A stretch of DNA of 64,000 bases from Xylona heveae TC161 (lineage: Eukaryota; Ascomycota; Xylonomycetes; Xylonales; Xylonaceae), in contig NW_017264197.1 of assembly GCF_001619985.1 (NCBI RefSeq), positions 1,736,001 through 1,800,000 of the forward strand. The letters are read 5' to 3'. The position numbers and the translations under genes were made by a program. The notes beneath the pieces are model-generated. The model saw only the letters and a list, made by a program, of their open reading frames with translations. It was not told the origin of the DNA and did no database searches. Positions within the stretch are counted from its first letter, which is position 1; each line of letters opens with the position of its first letter. This document shows positions 23,601-35,502 of this stretch, piece after piece.

Positions 23601-26600
23601 TCCAGGTTCTTTTGCTGAATTTTATTCAGCAATGAACGATTATCATTTTCTGAGGCTGTGAGGCGACCCTTGATAGTCACCAATTCCCGTTCGAGACGCT
23701 CCTTGTGCTGATCATGCGAGAGTTTGTACAAGTCTGAATCCGCAACCATTTGACTTAAGTGCTGATTTTCTCTAGACAATCTGGTCCGTTCGAGTTCGGT
23801 ATCGCTCAGCTGCTTATCCTTAGCCTCAAGTTCTCTGGATAGACTTGAAATATGGTCATTGGCTGTTCTATTTACGCGCTGTTCGATTGCACTCTCGGCT
23901 TGGATTCGAGAATTTTCTGCGTCGACAAACCGCTCGCGAAGCTTGCTCAACTCCGTCTGAAGATGTTTTTGGTCTGCTTCGGCAGCGGAGCGAGCTTCTT
24001 TCGCGCGACGCAGAACGTCTTGCTGAAGGTACATTTCCTTTTCGATAGTAATCTTGGCCTCGTTCAGAGTGTCAAACTCGGTCTTCAGGGAAGAGTACTT
24101 GTGCTCTCCAAGCATCTGAACATCGTTGCGCGATTGTCTTTCTCGACCCAGCTCCGTTTGCACATTGAATAGTTGAGCCTTTAGATCTTTAATTTGCTCG
24201 TCAAGCATCTTTCGTCCTTCCCCAGATTTAGCGTCCTCGGAGATCTTTGCCTCGAGGAGGTTCTTGGCATCAGCCGCCTCGCGCTCCAAATGGATTTTCT
24301 GAGATCTCATAGCTTCCATCTCCGCTTTTGCGTCGCGAAGTTCAGATTGAACAATGGTGTATCTTTCAGAGAGCATTTGTTTTTCGTCATCGAATACCTG
24401 TCGCTCAGATGCGAACTTCTCCAGGTCCTTTTTAAGGATGAGGATTTCACTTTCCTTTCGACGGACTAAATCTTCATAGCCCGTGGAGGTCGAGGAAAGC
24501 TCAGAAATCTGCTTGCGAGCCAGGCGATTTTCTTCAAGTAATTCTTTTACTTGACGGTTCGATGCCTCGAGATTCTTCGTGGCAGTAGCAAGTTTGAGGT
24601 CAAGCTCATTATCGGTTTTCAATAACTTGTCTTGGAGCTCTTCCATTTTCCGCTCCTTCAAAGCCAAGTGGCTCTTGAGCATCTTGACCTCCTGGCTCAA
24701 ACTATCATGCACCGAAGATTTCTCCGCATTAGCTTTTTCGCTCGCTGCTAGGCCTTGCTCAATCTTAGAAATCTCCGCCACTAGGTCGCTCTTTTCCGCT
24801 TCGAGGGATACAATGATTTGTGAAGCCTGTTCAAGCTCGTTCCTCCATAACTCAGCTTGCTGCTCGGCGTTGTGTTTCGCAATCATCAGCTCGTCGAGCT
24901 GTTTTTCCAACTCATCCTGGTCTTCAAGTGTCTCTGCAAGCTTTTCGGTCAACTCAATCTCACGTTCCTGAAGACGCTTATGGATTTCTTCTTTATCGAA
25001 GGCGAGTGCTCTCTCGCTTTCGAGTGTCTGTTGAATACGTTGCATTTCCATGTCGGTACGCCGCCGATCATCTTCCAATTTCTGCCTGGATTCGGCATCT
25101 TGCTGCATCTTTTTCTCGAGGCTCTGAATCATTTCATCGCGTCGTTTTACTTCAGCAGTAGATCTTGTAGCTCCCAACAAAGGCTTCATTCGAACAAATA
25201 ACCTCCACCAGGGATTTTCGGCCATATCCAGATAGACCTGAAAATTTTTCCGGATGATACGGGTGGCTTCTGCGCGATAAAGACGTTTGTTTGCCAGTCT
25301 ACGTTGCACGAATCCCCTTGCAACAGACTGGAATCTGATCATGATTTCCCGGATAAGAGCATCTCGCCGCTCCTCGAGTTCTGCAAGCACGCCCGCCCGG
25401 AAAAACACTTTGGTAAGACCCACTCTATAGAGAGCTTTGTCGAGTTCAAGTTTCTCCAGCATGATCCTCGCAATTGCTTGGCCCTCCAGATAACCTTTTG
25501 GCATATTCTTACACAAAACTTCATACCTTTGCCTGAATTCAGCAAAAGGTAGACGATTCGGAAAGCCCGTGCGTGCAATTCGGATACCCTCCAAGACACC
25601 ATTGCATCTAAGCTGGTCAAGAACAAGCGGAGCACTGAACAGCTTTGGTCGCTTTTTATGGTTGGGAATGATGCAACGAACAAAATGAGGGTGCGTTGAG
25701 TTGAGCTGCATCATGAGACTTGAAAGTTGCTCTTTATGTCTCTGAGCAACCGTTCGAAACAAACCTCGTTTGACTCTGGTTTTTGACGGCCCGGTATCCT
25801 CATCAACATCGGCACAATCTGTAAAAAGATTGGCAACGTGAGCGTCCTCTGATGCCGCAAGAAGTTTTGTAATGTTATCATTTAAGGGATCTTTGTTCTT
25901 TTCAAGCCATCCTTCTGTAGAATATTCCACATCAGCGGCATAGTGAGTGAGTATGAAACCTTGATTGAGGCGGGAACTCCGGTATTTTGGCGTTTTACGA
26001 TCCCAGAGTGAGTGGAGTTTTTCTGTGAAGCTCTTGTCGGTCGCCTTTGGCATGACGCAATCCTCATCAAGACAGGAAAAAACACCTATCGGGTTTGATA
26101 ATTCAATAAGATCGATAGTTGGCTGTAGATCGCGACCGAAGTCTATGAACTTCCATTCAATCTGCTCCCTGGTATATTCCTCTTGCTCCAAAACGAACAT
26201 GTGATGATTGAAGAACTGTTGAAGCTTTTCGTTTGTATAGTTTATGCACAGTTGCTCGAAGCTATTCTCTTCGAATATCTCGAAACCGGCAATATCAAGC
26301 ACGCCAATGAAACGAGAATCGTTCGCAGACATACTAGTCCTGTCCAATTGGCGATTTATTCTTGACACCAAATCGCCGAAACCTCGCTCATAGATGCCTT
26401 TGGCTAGAGAATCGAGGGCCAGGCGGACTTGTTCCGGTGTCTGAGCTTTCTCGACCCACTCTCTTCCGGCTTTGACTCGTGGATGAAGTAGTCCCCTGAC
26501 GAATGGCTCCGCTGCTATGCCAAGGAGTTGGCAGACCTTCGCAATTTGGACTTGTGCCTCGGGGCTAAGGCTTGCCTGATCCGCACGAAGACTTGCCTTC

Positions 26601-28094
26601 TTAACTGTGACGTTTCCCAAATGAAGCACAGCAGCAACGGTCTTCAAAATTGACAGTTGTTCTTTTTCAGAAAATCCCATGACTTGGAACGCCTCGATGA
26701 GTGAGACCCATTCGTCGTGGTCTGAAATTCCTGCAATGACATCATTCCCATCCCTGGTGTATATGAAATCGGAGACGTCGAGGTCGCCGAGCAAAAGTTC
26801 ATCTCTAATGGTCTTGTTGGCGCCTCGAAGAAGCTGATAAAACACGTGATAATTCCGCTCATTTTGATTCAAACGTACGACCCTCGACTTTTCCAGAAGA
26901 TACCAATCGATATAGGCACCGGCGATTTGACCTGATCGGGTGAATTCAATTCTGATGAATTTACCAAAACGCGAGGAATTGTTGTTCCGAACTGTCTGTG
27001 CGTTTCCAAAAGCTTCCAAAATGGGATTGGCTCTTAATATCTGCTGAGACAGGTTTGACAGAGCCTTTGCACTGGTATGCGCCCCGGATGACGGTGAATG
27101 TGCCACCGCTGCGAGGTATTGAATTACTTTCTTTGTATTTTCGGTTTTTCCAGCACCTGATTCTCCACTGTTTCCTGGTCAGCGCTATCCAAGGTTAATG
27201 CGAGCTTCAACATACGTCACAAGGATGCTCTGATTTTCCCCCTCTTCAACCAGATTTCGAAAGGCTTTATCGGACATAGCAAAGATGTGAGGTTTATTGT
27301 CTTCCCGATTCCGCCCCTTGTACATGTTGATGTACTCGTTTGAGTAGATAGGAAGCGGGCAGTAGGGATTGACAGTAACGAGGAACAACCCAGAATAAGT
27401 CTAGAGAATTTTTGGTCAGTATCGGAGCTGAATATTCAGGCGCAAATAACTCACATAAATAAGGTCGGACTGATATCTTGTCTGCAGGTTATGCACGACA
27501 GATGGCTCATTCAGATGAGTGAGCTCTGCCATATCCTCAGCTTTGTCAAACTTTGCCGGGTTGACCTTGTCAACGGTTTCAGGTTCAACCTCTCGTTGCT
27601 ATCGTTTTCATATCAGCAGTGGCCCAGGAGAAGATCTCAGCTCAACTTACAGTGCCATCGTCGCACTGGACGAGGATTTTTCCACCATCCCTGTCTTCAA
27701 CGACCCATCCTCGGACGAATGCTACTTCTGGATCCCGTAGCCATACGTAACGCTTCCCTGAAAAGTCATTTTCTCCCTCAATTTCAGCATTCCCAGAGCC
27801 GTTTCTCTCAAGCTCTTCAGATTTAATAAACTTCGGAGCAAAAGTGGTGGAAGACGGAGCATGCATGCGCTGTGAATTCGAACGCTGAAGGGCGTTTTGA
27901 GCGACAGGTGCCAGGCTTATTGAACCGAGCGGAGACAAGGATTGAGTCCTTGAGTGCCCAGAGGATTGTGAGGCTGTTGCATGCAACGACTGCGACGAAG
28001 GGAAAATTGCAGATCTTGGCCTGCCACCAACCATGCTTTGGCCGGACTGCCCGGAAAGTGGATCGCGACTGAACAAGCTGTTTCGTCGCTCCAT
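20688..28094 (-). CDS. myoB: Conventional myosin II heavy chain
   Basis: Five exons, complement of 27651..28094, 27455..27598, 27216..27400, 21179..27167 and 20688..21125; 2399 aa. It is the actomyosin-ring motor for septation in filamentous fungi (MyoB in Aspergillus, Myo1 in yeast). After about 100 disordered residues comes the SH3-like start ([21 protein letters not shown]), then the motor: [11 protein letters not shown]-loop GESGAGKT (259-266), switch [10 protein letters not shown] (near 322), switch II DIAGFE (549-554) and the actin-binding HFVRCIIPN. Next come one or two IQ motifs ([15 protein letters not shown]) and the KPLL head-rod junction. Over 1300 residues of coiled coil follow, with short non-helical breaks such as [20 protein letters not shown]. 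Intron 3 splits the codon just before the P-loop. The 5989-nt exon 4 has no stop or frame break. Confidence 0.97.
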
Positions 28095-29169
28095 GTTGGC
28101 TGCCTTCGATAGAGCGCGTCGGATGCCGTCTTTTCACAAGGCGATTGGGTGTAAAGCCGTATTTACGGGCGCATTACGCAAGAGGTGAGCGATCAATGTC
28201 AAGAGAAGCTAAAAATCAAAAATGAAAGACAAACACCGGCCATGTAACGCAAGAATTTACTGTACAGTCGCAAAGAAAATGCGCGTAGAGGCGATTACTC
28301 CCTCACTCGGGGCGGCGAAGTTGTTGGTTGTAAGATGTGGGAAGCGGTTTGTTTACCCACAACAGCTAAGTTACGTCCCAGCTTCGCTCGTCTCCACGCG
28401 GCCAAGCTGGGAAGGAACGAGGAAGCACCCGCATTGCGCCTTCCTTGATTGGGCCATAGACCGACAACCGTGCATAGGCTATTATGTCAGCAGCTCTCTT
28501 GCCAGAGCGGTGAGTACTACGTACACCTACAAGCTGCAAAGACGCTCCCTCACTTTTTACACTATGATGTCCTTTTCCGTCGCAGTACGTTCGGCTTCTT
28601 ACTATCAAAGATCTTGACTGCTACTGGAATGATAATACTTTCGAGGTCAGAGGGACATCCGAGACTGTGAACATCAAATGGTGTACTCTGATCTCATTGA
28701 GGAAGGGATTGGCAATATTCTTATTCAGGAATATTCAAGTATAATCTACTTTGCCCTCCTTAAAAATGTGCATCGATATAGATATGGGTATAGTAAACCA
28801 AAGCAGGGACCATTAGAGTGAGACCAAGGCTAAAATTTATCTTCTACCACGTTTTGAGAAAAGATGCGAGAGATATATTTTGATTGAAGAATAATGCAAT
28901 TATTAAATATAAGAGATTTTGTTCAAAAATTCTCAACAAGAAAATTAATTTTTGTGATGCCTTAAAAACATTGTTTTCATGGCTATATAGCAGGCCATGT
29001 CTACTACTTCTATAGTTAAATCATACCAGTCTTTCTCCTTCCCAGATGCCAACAATTTCCATCTTGCTACTTTCTGCAAAAGTTGATTTTTTTGTTGAAA
29101 CAGGTCCCACTCGCGAACCTTCAGGACGCACTCTCTTACAAGAGCATCTTTACTACAACTGAATCCTCA
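28095..29169. other. Divergent promoter region, myosin / mutase-like gene
   Basis: About 1.07 kb. The part from 28100 to 28600 is GC-richer and presumably holds the myosin promoter; 28720-29060 is AT-rich. The open frame 28222-28617 (131 codons) has no motif. No gene recognised. Confidence 0.5.
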
Positions 29170-29889
29170 ATGGGTAAGGCAATCTCATATCAGTACTTGA
29201 AAACGCTTACGACCTAGCAGAACCTACTACGAGTCCTCTAGTCCACATCATCCGTCACGGACAATCCCTCCATAACATTGATCGCGGCTACCCCTACCGC
29301 GACCCACCCTTGACGAATGCAGGGCACGAAGCCACTAAGCAAATAAAGATCTCGGCCGTCCCAGATCTCATCGTCATCTCGCCCATGACACGCACCATCC
29401 AGACTGCCATGAACGCCTTCCCGTCTATTGGCTCAGCTCCAAATGGGATTGAAGTACAGATCTGGCCCCGACCTGCGAGAAGCCCACGATGCTATTTGCA
29501 ACAAGGGCATCTCTCGGGCCGATATTTCGGTAAAGTTTCCACATCTGAACTTCTCAGAATGTCCAGAAGAATGGAATCATCCACCACACACTATAGAGGC
29601 TGTCACTATACGTGCCGAGAAGGTTCGAGGACGCTTAAAAGAGCTCTCGAAGGTATACAACAATATTGTCCTCATCACACATAGAGGGTTCATTGCATTC
29701 CTTGTTAAGGGAGATCGATATGACGTCTGTGAAACGCGCTCGTATCGATTTGCCACAGATGAGGAGACAGAAGCAGACTCCTTGAGGTTTGGAGTCAATG
29801 TCGACACAAAGGCACAACAGGACTTTGGCCCGACGGTTCTTGTACTACCCCCCCCAGGGAAGTTCCAGTGCATAGTGCGGCAGGGGTGA
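29170..29889 (+). pseudogene. Phosphoglycerate-mutase-like (histidine phosphatase) gene with a frameshift
   Basis: The model is a four-base first exon ATGG (29170-29173), a 47-nt intron (GTAAGG to CAG) and exon 2 from 29221, giving MEPTTSPLVHIIRHGQSLHN. The histidine phosphatase core is easy to read: IIRHGQS (phospho-accepting His), SPMTRTIQTA, LREAHDAICNKG (acid/base Glu) and VLITHRGF (second His). Such fungal enzymes are small cytosolic phosphatases of uncertain substrate. The protein needs a change of frame at the C4 run 29466-29469: upstream it reads EVQIWP, downstream DLREAHDAICNKG, with nothing missing between. One extra C breaks it, so this is either a recent pseudogene or a homopolymer error. 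The natural end (QDFGPTVLVLPP) runs straight into an inverted repeat that supplies the last codons. Confidence 0.75.
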
Positions 29890-29965
29890 TCGGACCTCGC
29901 TGTTGGGTTTTACAAGGAAAGGAGGATTGACAACTATGCACCCAAACTTCCCAGGAGGGTGTACG
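29842..29965. repeat. Imperfect inverted repeat, MITE-like
   Basis: The left arm 29842-29876 and the right arm 29932-29965 are reverse complements over about 32-35 bp with a few mismatches and a small length difference. Shared core pieces are GTGCATAGT, GGGAAGTT and an outer GTAC. The loop is about 55 bp. It straddles the end of the mutase-like frame. It could be a tiny inverted-repeat element, a foldback remnant or a strong 3' hairpin. No clear target-site duplication was seen. Confidence 0.5.
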
Positions 29966-29969
29966 GAGT

Positions 29970-30271
29970 TTGTAAGGAGTTTTTGTAATGGTCTTAGAGA
30001 TAAAGACATTACATCTATAGCCATGCAACAGGAATTTGTCCATGAAAAGGATGGCTGCGAGAAGACGTACCCAGAACTGCTTAGTGACATTATACATACA
30101 CGCAACCTCGTCCGCGGACATTTACCAGGATTCGATCAACAAGGTCTCCTGCGTGGCCATCATGTGTACATTGCTGTAGTTTCATGTAGCGTCTACGAGT
30201 TTATGATTGCTTTCTTCGCAGTCTGTGCGATCGGTGGTGTCAACGTTATCTTGCATGAGTGCGCCGCCTAG
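29970..30271 (+). pseudogene. Truncated AMP-binding (acyl-CoA ligase-like) fragment
   Basis: An open frame ending at 30271 reads CEKTYPELLSDIIHTRNLV, then HVYIAVVSCSVYEFMIAFFA and VCAIGGVNVI. This order matches the N-terminal part of fungal AMP-dependent acyl-CoA synthetases, just before the strand that leads to the phosphate-binding loop. The ATP-binding motif and the remaining large part of the enzyme are absent. A second weak echo (LILWDGQDRGPLWAP) lies at about 30340-30390 in another frame. No promoter-proximal start is credible, since the ATG lies inside the inverted-repeat flank. Best read as a relic of a once complete gene; the substrate class is unknown. Confidence 0.5.
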
Positions 30272-31022
30272 CTAATCCAACAACAAGACTGACGTTCATG
30301 CAGCGGACTGCCATCGCTGGCGTTTAAAAAGGACGTACTTATCCTGTGGGATGGACAAGACCGCGGTCCTCTCTGGGCGCCTGTAGATACTCGGCGGCTA
30401 GCCATAGCTAGGCGGAAACGGAAAAGAGCCCAGGCTCATTATGTAGCCGTCAGCTCTGTAGTCAAAAGATGGCTGCGCTGCGAATTGTCTCTGACTATTT
30501 AAGCACTTACATGACGGAGTTGTTTTACTATTGCATGTGGTTGATGTGACTTACCGTATGGAGTCAAGCGACGATCGACCACTTACATAAGCGGAGTATG
30601 TTCGTGTCATTCGTTCGCCAGCCCGCGCAGAACTATTCTTTCCCGACGGCACAGTTGCATCTCTTTATTCACTGTTCTTGCTTCATTCATCCCTCACCCC
30701 CTTTTCATTCCCCGCACTCTGTTCTATAGTTCGGGATATAAGTTACGGTCATTTCCTAGAAAAGCCGTAATGGAATTTCTCTGAGCTATACTACTCTTAC
30801 TAACGGTTCATATCTTCTTCAAGCGTGTTATTTCCTTGCTCTTGATTGCTTCACAGCAATCGAGAAGCGCTTTTGTATAGCTGTAGACGCGCTCACCTCA
30901 GCAAAATAGCGACTTCGAGAACGTCATGTGCTCGTGGCTGTTACTGCTGCATGTTCAGATAGGATACCGGGTTGCTAACATATAGGTCTGTTCCGACAAA
31001 CAAAAGGGGCAAGTCGTGCAAG
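30272..31022. other. Decayed tail and leader of the Red1-like gene
   Basis: The left part may hold further remnants of the acyl-CoA ligase relic. From about 30600 the sequence is T/C-rich, as expected for the promoter and 5' UTR of the gene starting at 31023. No other gene seen. Confidence 0.45.
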
Positions 31023-34000
31023 ATGTCCAACTATCCTCCAACTCCCTCATTTGGGGTGCCATTCAGCCTGGGCTCTGGCCCGTCGTCTGCATCGACATTA
31101 AAAAGCAACCTGCCACCGAATGCGAAAAGCAATGTACCGCATGTTCAGGATCAGGCGTTTACTGCGTTTCAACACAATAACGGCCTTCCACCGTTGAACT
31201 TTCAACCATTTGGACATGCTGCACCGCCGCTACCACTATTTCCTCCTCTTCCAAACGGTACTCTACCACCTCCGCCATATCCCCCCGTGCCGATACCCCC
31301 TCCACAAGGTTTCCCACTACCTCCACCTCCGGTGCTCAGCAATCCTCGGTTTCCTTTGAACGTCCCTCCTCCCCCGTTCCCAAACACACCCCCTTTCTCT
31401 ATGGCGCCTTTTGCGAGCGACACTTTAGCAGCGAAGGCATCAATAATTGAGAGGGAAGAGGGTGAGCTTAGCGAAGCCGAAGGGAAGCAAGAGCAAAGAT
31501 CAAATCAAGGCACAGCTGCGGTGACTGGACCAACTCCCATACATTCACCAGCTCAACCAGTGGCACAATCTGCGGCTCCACACCGTGAAAACTTACCACC
31601 GAAGCCCGCTGGCTTCTCACCTGCTGTTAATGGTTCTTCTGCAACTGGAACATTATACCCACCTGAGCATCCTCTTGTGTTTGATGGTGAGGTGGAGGAT
31701 TCATCTCAGAAACGTGCGTTAAACATTGCAGTGAATTGTAAAAAGAACATTGTCTCGGCTAACACGAGGTAGTGAATAAAGAACGACCACCCTTCTCTCT
31801 GTCTGTGAAATCCAATTTGGCTGAACCATCTGCCTCACCAGTTTCTGTTACCTCGGGAAACGTGCTGGGTCTCAAGGGAGGGAAAACACTTACTGAGAAG
31901 CGGACAGCAGCTAAGAATGCATTATTGAATCTGATACCCTTCAAAATAAAGTTCAGCGAACTTGTTGCGGAGAACATCGACCCTGAAATTCTTCGAAGCC
32001 TGTACGATGAGATAGGCCTCAAACACACCCCTCAGACTCCAACTCGCTTAACGGCTGATGGGGCCCAAGGAACGTCTCCAGACAAACCTGAACGCTCACG
32101 CACTCGAGAGTCGACTCAAGATTCACGCACGATTCATGAATCACAAGAACTTCCTTCCAACAAAGGCGAAGAAACTGCGAATCCATCAATTATAACCACC
32201 ATGCCACCAAAACCCCTTGATTCGAGTCAACAAAAGGTTGTTGTTCAATCAAAAACAGCAGATCAGGCACAACCTACCGCAAATAGATCACCACCAACGG
32301 CACAACCATCAAAGCCTGCAAAGTTACCTGTTCCACCCAAGTTTGGAATGGCTTTGTCCACTGGTGAGAACGCCGGTGAACCTAAGCTTGAACGGAAAGA
32401 TTATATTGCGCGCATGCTCGCAGCCAAGAAAAGCAAGCAGTCGTCAACAATACCTCGTCCACCCTCCAATGAGTCTCAGCGAGTTTCTACACGTTCAGAG
32501 GTAACAGCAGACAAACAAGTCCGCAAGGAGCCCGATGCGCCTGATGAGGGCTCAAAGGAGAAGTCCAAGTCTCAGATTGAGGCCGAGCTTGAAGAAAAGA
32601 AGCGTGCCCAGACAGAATTGGCACGGCAACGGATTGAAGCATTGAAAAACCAGAAAAACAGAGAGAAGGGCCTTTCTACAGCCAGTGGAACAGTTACTCC
32701 GATTGGGAACGGCCTATCCCCCAATCCGACACCCCTCCAAGCTCAACCTCCTTCCTTGCCCGAAAGCGCATCTATTCCTCAGATCAGCAGCCTGCCGACT
32801 CCTCCAATACATCACGCGTTGCCTCCAAAGCCCGCGCCCGTTGTCGAGGACACTTCAAAAGAACGGAAGGCGGCGACGGTGTCTGGAATCCCCGGTCTCT
32901 TTATGACTGCTTCTGAAATCGCTCCGTCAACTGTGCAGCTCACCGAGTCTAGTACAACTACATCGTCACCGGCTTTAGGCGCTCAAGACTCAAGCCTCAC
33001 ACGCCGCAAACGCCCAGTTGCGTCCGATTTTGATAGTGAAACGTCGCTGAATCAACGTATCCTCAAACGACCCTTTGGTCGAAATGGAACTCATCAGGTT
33101 GTAATTGATGTAAGCGATGACGACACCGGGAGCGATGCAGACGACAGCGATAGTATGGATATAGATGATAAAAACGATTCCGATGAAGCGACGGCTGGGA
33201 CAGACTCGAAATCTTCTGAACATGCATCTTTCCGGAATATGCCCCCGTTAACAGACACTCCAACTAGACCCACGAGTACTAGGAGTGGCATTATCCTGTC
33301 TAGTCCGGCATCTGCACAACCATTCAACACCCGACCGTTACTCAAGAACAAAGAACCCGAGCACTTGAAACGAAAAATGGAGGAAATAGAGGGCCTTCAA
33401 AAGAAAATAGCAGAGATGGAGCAAAAGTGGCGAGCCAAGCAGGCCAGCAGCCGTCCTCAAACGCCAGGAACATTAAACAATTCTTCAAATCCTTTTTCGT
33501 TGGATAAACAAACCATTTTGCCGTCCAACAATAATACTGAAACCTCTCCTCCAGCGGAGTCGTCAACAGCGTCGCCGGAGTCTGATCTGCTTCCTTCCGC
33601 GATAACGTCCCAAGCCGACACGCACAATGCTCGAGCTGCCGGCTTGATGGATTCCGTCAAAGCCTCTGATGCCATAAGTTCAGAACAACTCAAACAGACC
33701 CTTGCGGCAGCTTCAGCCGAAGTTCGCTTAGAATCTCTCGATTCTAAACTACGCCGACGGGCGGAAATAACATCGGGCATTCCAGCCGTTGACGCTGCGG
33801 TGCGAACCAGCCAACTTAGATTGGAAGAGCTGAAGAAGGAGATGGAAGCGGTTGCTGCTGCTGTGCAGGCCGGATTGGAAAGGCGGAAGCGACTTGCCGA
33901 TGAGCTTGAGAGCTTGGGCATTGACACAGAAGGGATGCCAGTCGAAGAGCTCCAATCGAAGAAGATTGAGATTGAGCGGCAAGGAGGAAACGGCGCGGAG

Positions 34001-35502
34001 CCCGCTGGTAAGTATCAAAACCCCAAAAATTTCTTGAGTCTCCCTTGATCGTCTCTGTTTATATGATCCCCTTTTATTTGCTCAGTCCTAATTCGAACAG
34101 CCCCCAACGGAGAAAGTGTCTCAGATATCAAAACCCCTCCCGCAGAGCCTCAGGCGGCACCCCTTAACAATCAGATGGGCAGCACGGCTCGTGATGGTGA
34201 AACGAACCACGTACAACCACGTTCACCATTCCCAGTGAATTCAAATCATTCTACCGCTGACCAATCATTGGTTCTGCCTACCGACCTACCATCCGACGAC
34301 GATAGCGGAGGGGATGCTATGGATACATCTGGAAGCAGTGGAGATGAAGGTGAGGTTGCTGAGGATGTCCATACCGATCATACTAGTCCGGTTCGCGAGG
34401 CGGAGAATCAGCAAAACTTTGCTGAGATCCCATCACCTCTGTCGGCCGACGTTAAACCTCAAGCTCCGCAGCAATCCATGTCAGCTGAAGACATTTCTTC
34501 GCAGTCTATCGAATCCAATACCTCAGAGGATGAAGACATGGAGGATGCAGATTCATCGGAGGAGAGCACCTCGTCGGAGTCATCTGATGAGTATGAACCT
34601 CCAGAGGTGGTCACTCCGGCCGGCGAGCCAGAAAATGAGGCGGATACATCGTCTTTTAGCCCATCTTCGGCGATTGAGTCGCCGAAAGCTGTCGAAGAAG
34701 CTGATGAAGAGATAGCCACTGTTGACGACAAACCCGAGAATGCTAATCTGCTGGCGCGGGACTCTGCGGACGTGACGCAAATACCGCCGCCAAACCTTCC
34801 CGCGGAAAATGAGACTGAGGCAAATGTACGACTAACTCATTCCAGTCTTGCAAAAGCTAACTTCAACCAGAGACCCGAGACTGTTTTGCCTGAGCCCTGG
34901 CAATTCACACCCTATGAAAGCCCTTTGAAGCTGTTCAAGGCCTATCGTTATCATCCAAATTACACCCATGACGTGCCCCGAGGTTTTCGGTCTCTGACTT
35001 ACAGCCATCATATTGACATGGACAATCCCATGTGTCCTTTTGAAACAGCCGGCGGTGTGTGCAATGATAGCAGCTGCGACTTTCAGCATTTCAGGGATAT
35101 GAATCTTTCTGGTGCGTTGTCGACGTCAACTTAGCTAATTCGCATTTTCATCTTTCTTGTTCCCATTGTCATTTATCCGCTTTTGGCTTTCCCCAACGCT
35201 TCCTGGCTCTTTCTTTAACCCCCACCTTTACTCCTGTTTCTTTCGATCTACCCTGCTCTCCTCTCAATCTGGCTAACAATAGTTCTCTACTAACAATTTT
35301 AGACGATATGATACTTGTTCAAATGGGCGCAGCGCAAGAAGGGCAAACGCAAGAAGAGCGCCAGCACTATGTTGAAGGCTTAAAGCAGGTCATCCACGAC
35401 ATGCGTGGGCGAAACGTCAACGATTTTAATATAGTGGCATCTGAACTTGCCGCGTATCGCTCTCGGTTTCTAAACGATAAGTCGAGGGTTCTGTCCCTCT
35501 AG
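31023..35502 (+). CDS. Red1/ZFC3H1-like zinc-finger scaffold of nuclear RNA surveillance
   Basis: Four exons, 31023..31713, 31773..34007, 34086..35111 and 35303..35502, give 1383 aa. The N terminus is strongly Pro-rich (repeats of PPPP/PPYPP). A short EREEGELSE motif follows, then long disordered Ser/Thr/Pro-rich stretches, a charged helix (EAELEEKKRAQTELARQRIE) and two coiled-coil pieces (KRKMEEIEGLQKKIAEMEQ; LRLEELKKEMEAVAAAV). The C terminus carries the family's zinc finger: CPFETAGGVCNDSSCDFQH, spaced C-x8-C-x4-C-x3-H, preceded by SPLKLFKAYRYHPNY and followed by a helical end (HYVEGLKQVIHDMRGRNVND). In S. pombe Red1 is the core of MTREC, which sends meiotic and cryptic transcripts to the nuclear exosome. 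Family assignment rests on the finger. The last intron is long (191 nt) and has a perfect ACTAAC branch. Confidence 0.8.

Noticed and set aside
20619-27200. Many plus-strand open frames of 60-180 codons opposite the myosin gene
   Set aside because: They mirror the Glu/Lys/Gln-rich coiled-coil codons, have no motif of their own and lie across one intact minus-strand coding exon.
28222-28617. 131-codon plus-strand frame upstream of the mutase-like gene
   Set aside because: Mixed composition, no motif, and it lies in the likely myosin promoter.
29428-29684. An intron to explain the frame change in the mutase-like gene
   Set aside because: No residues are missing between EVQIWP and DLREAHD, so no intron of workable size fits.
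31202-31423. Gly-rich minus-strand open frame
   Set aside because: It is the complement of the proline-rich start of the Red1-like protein.
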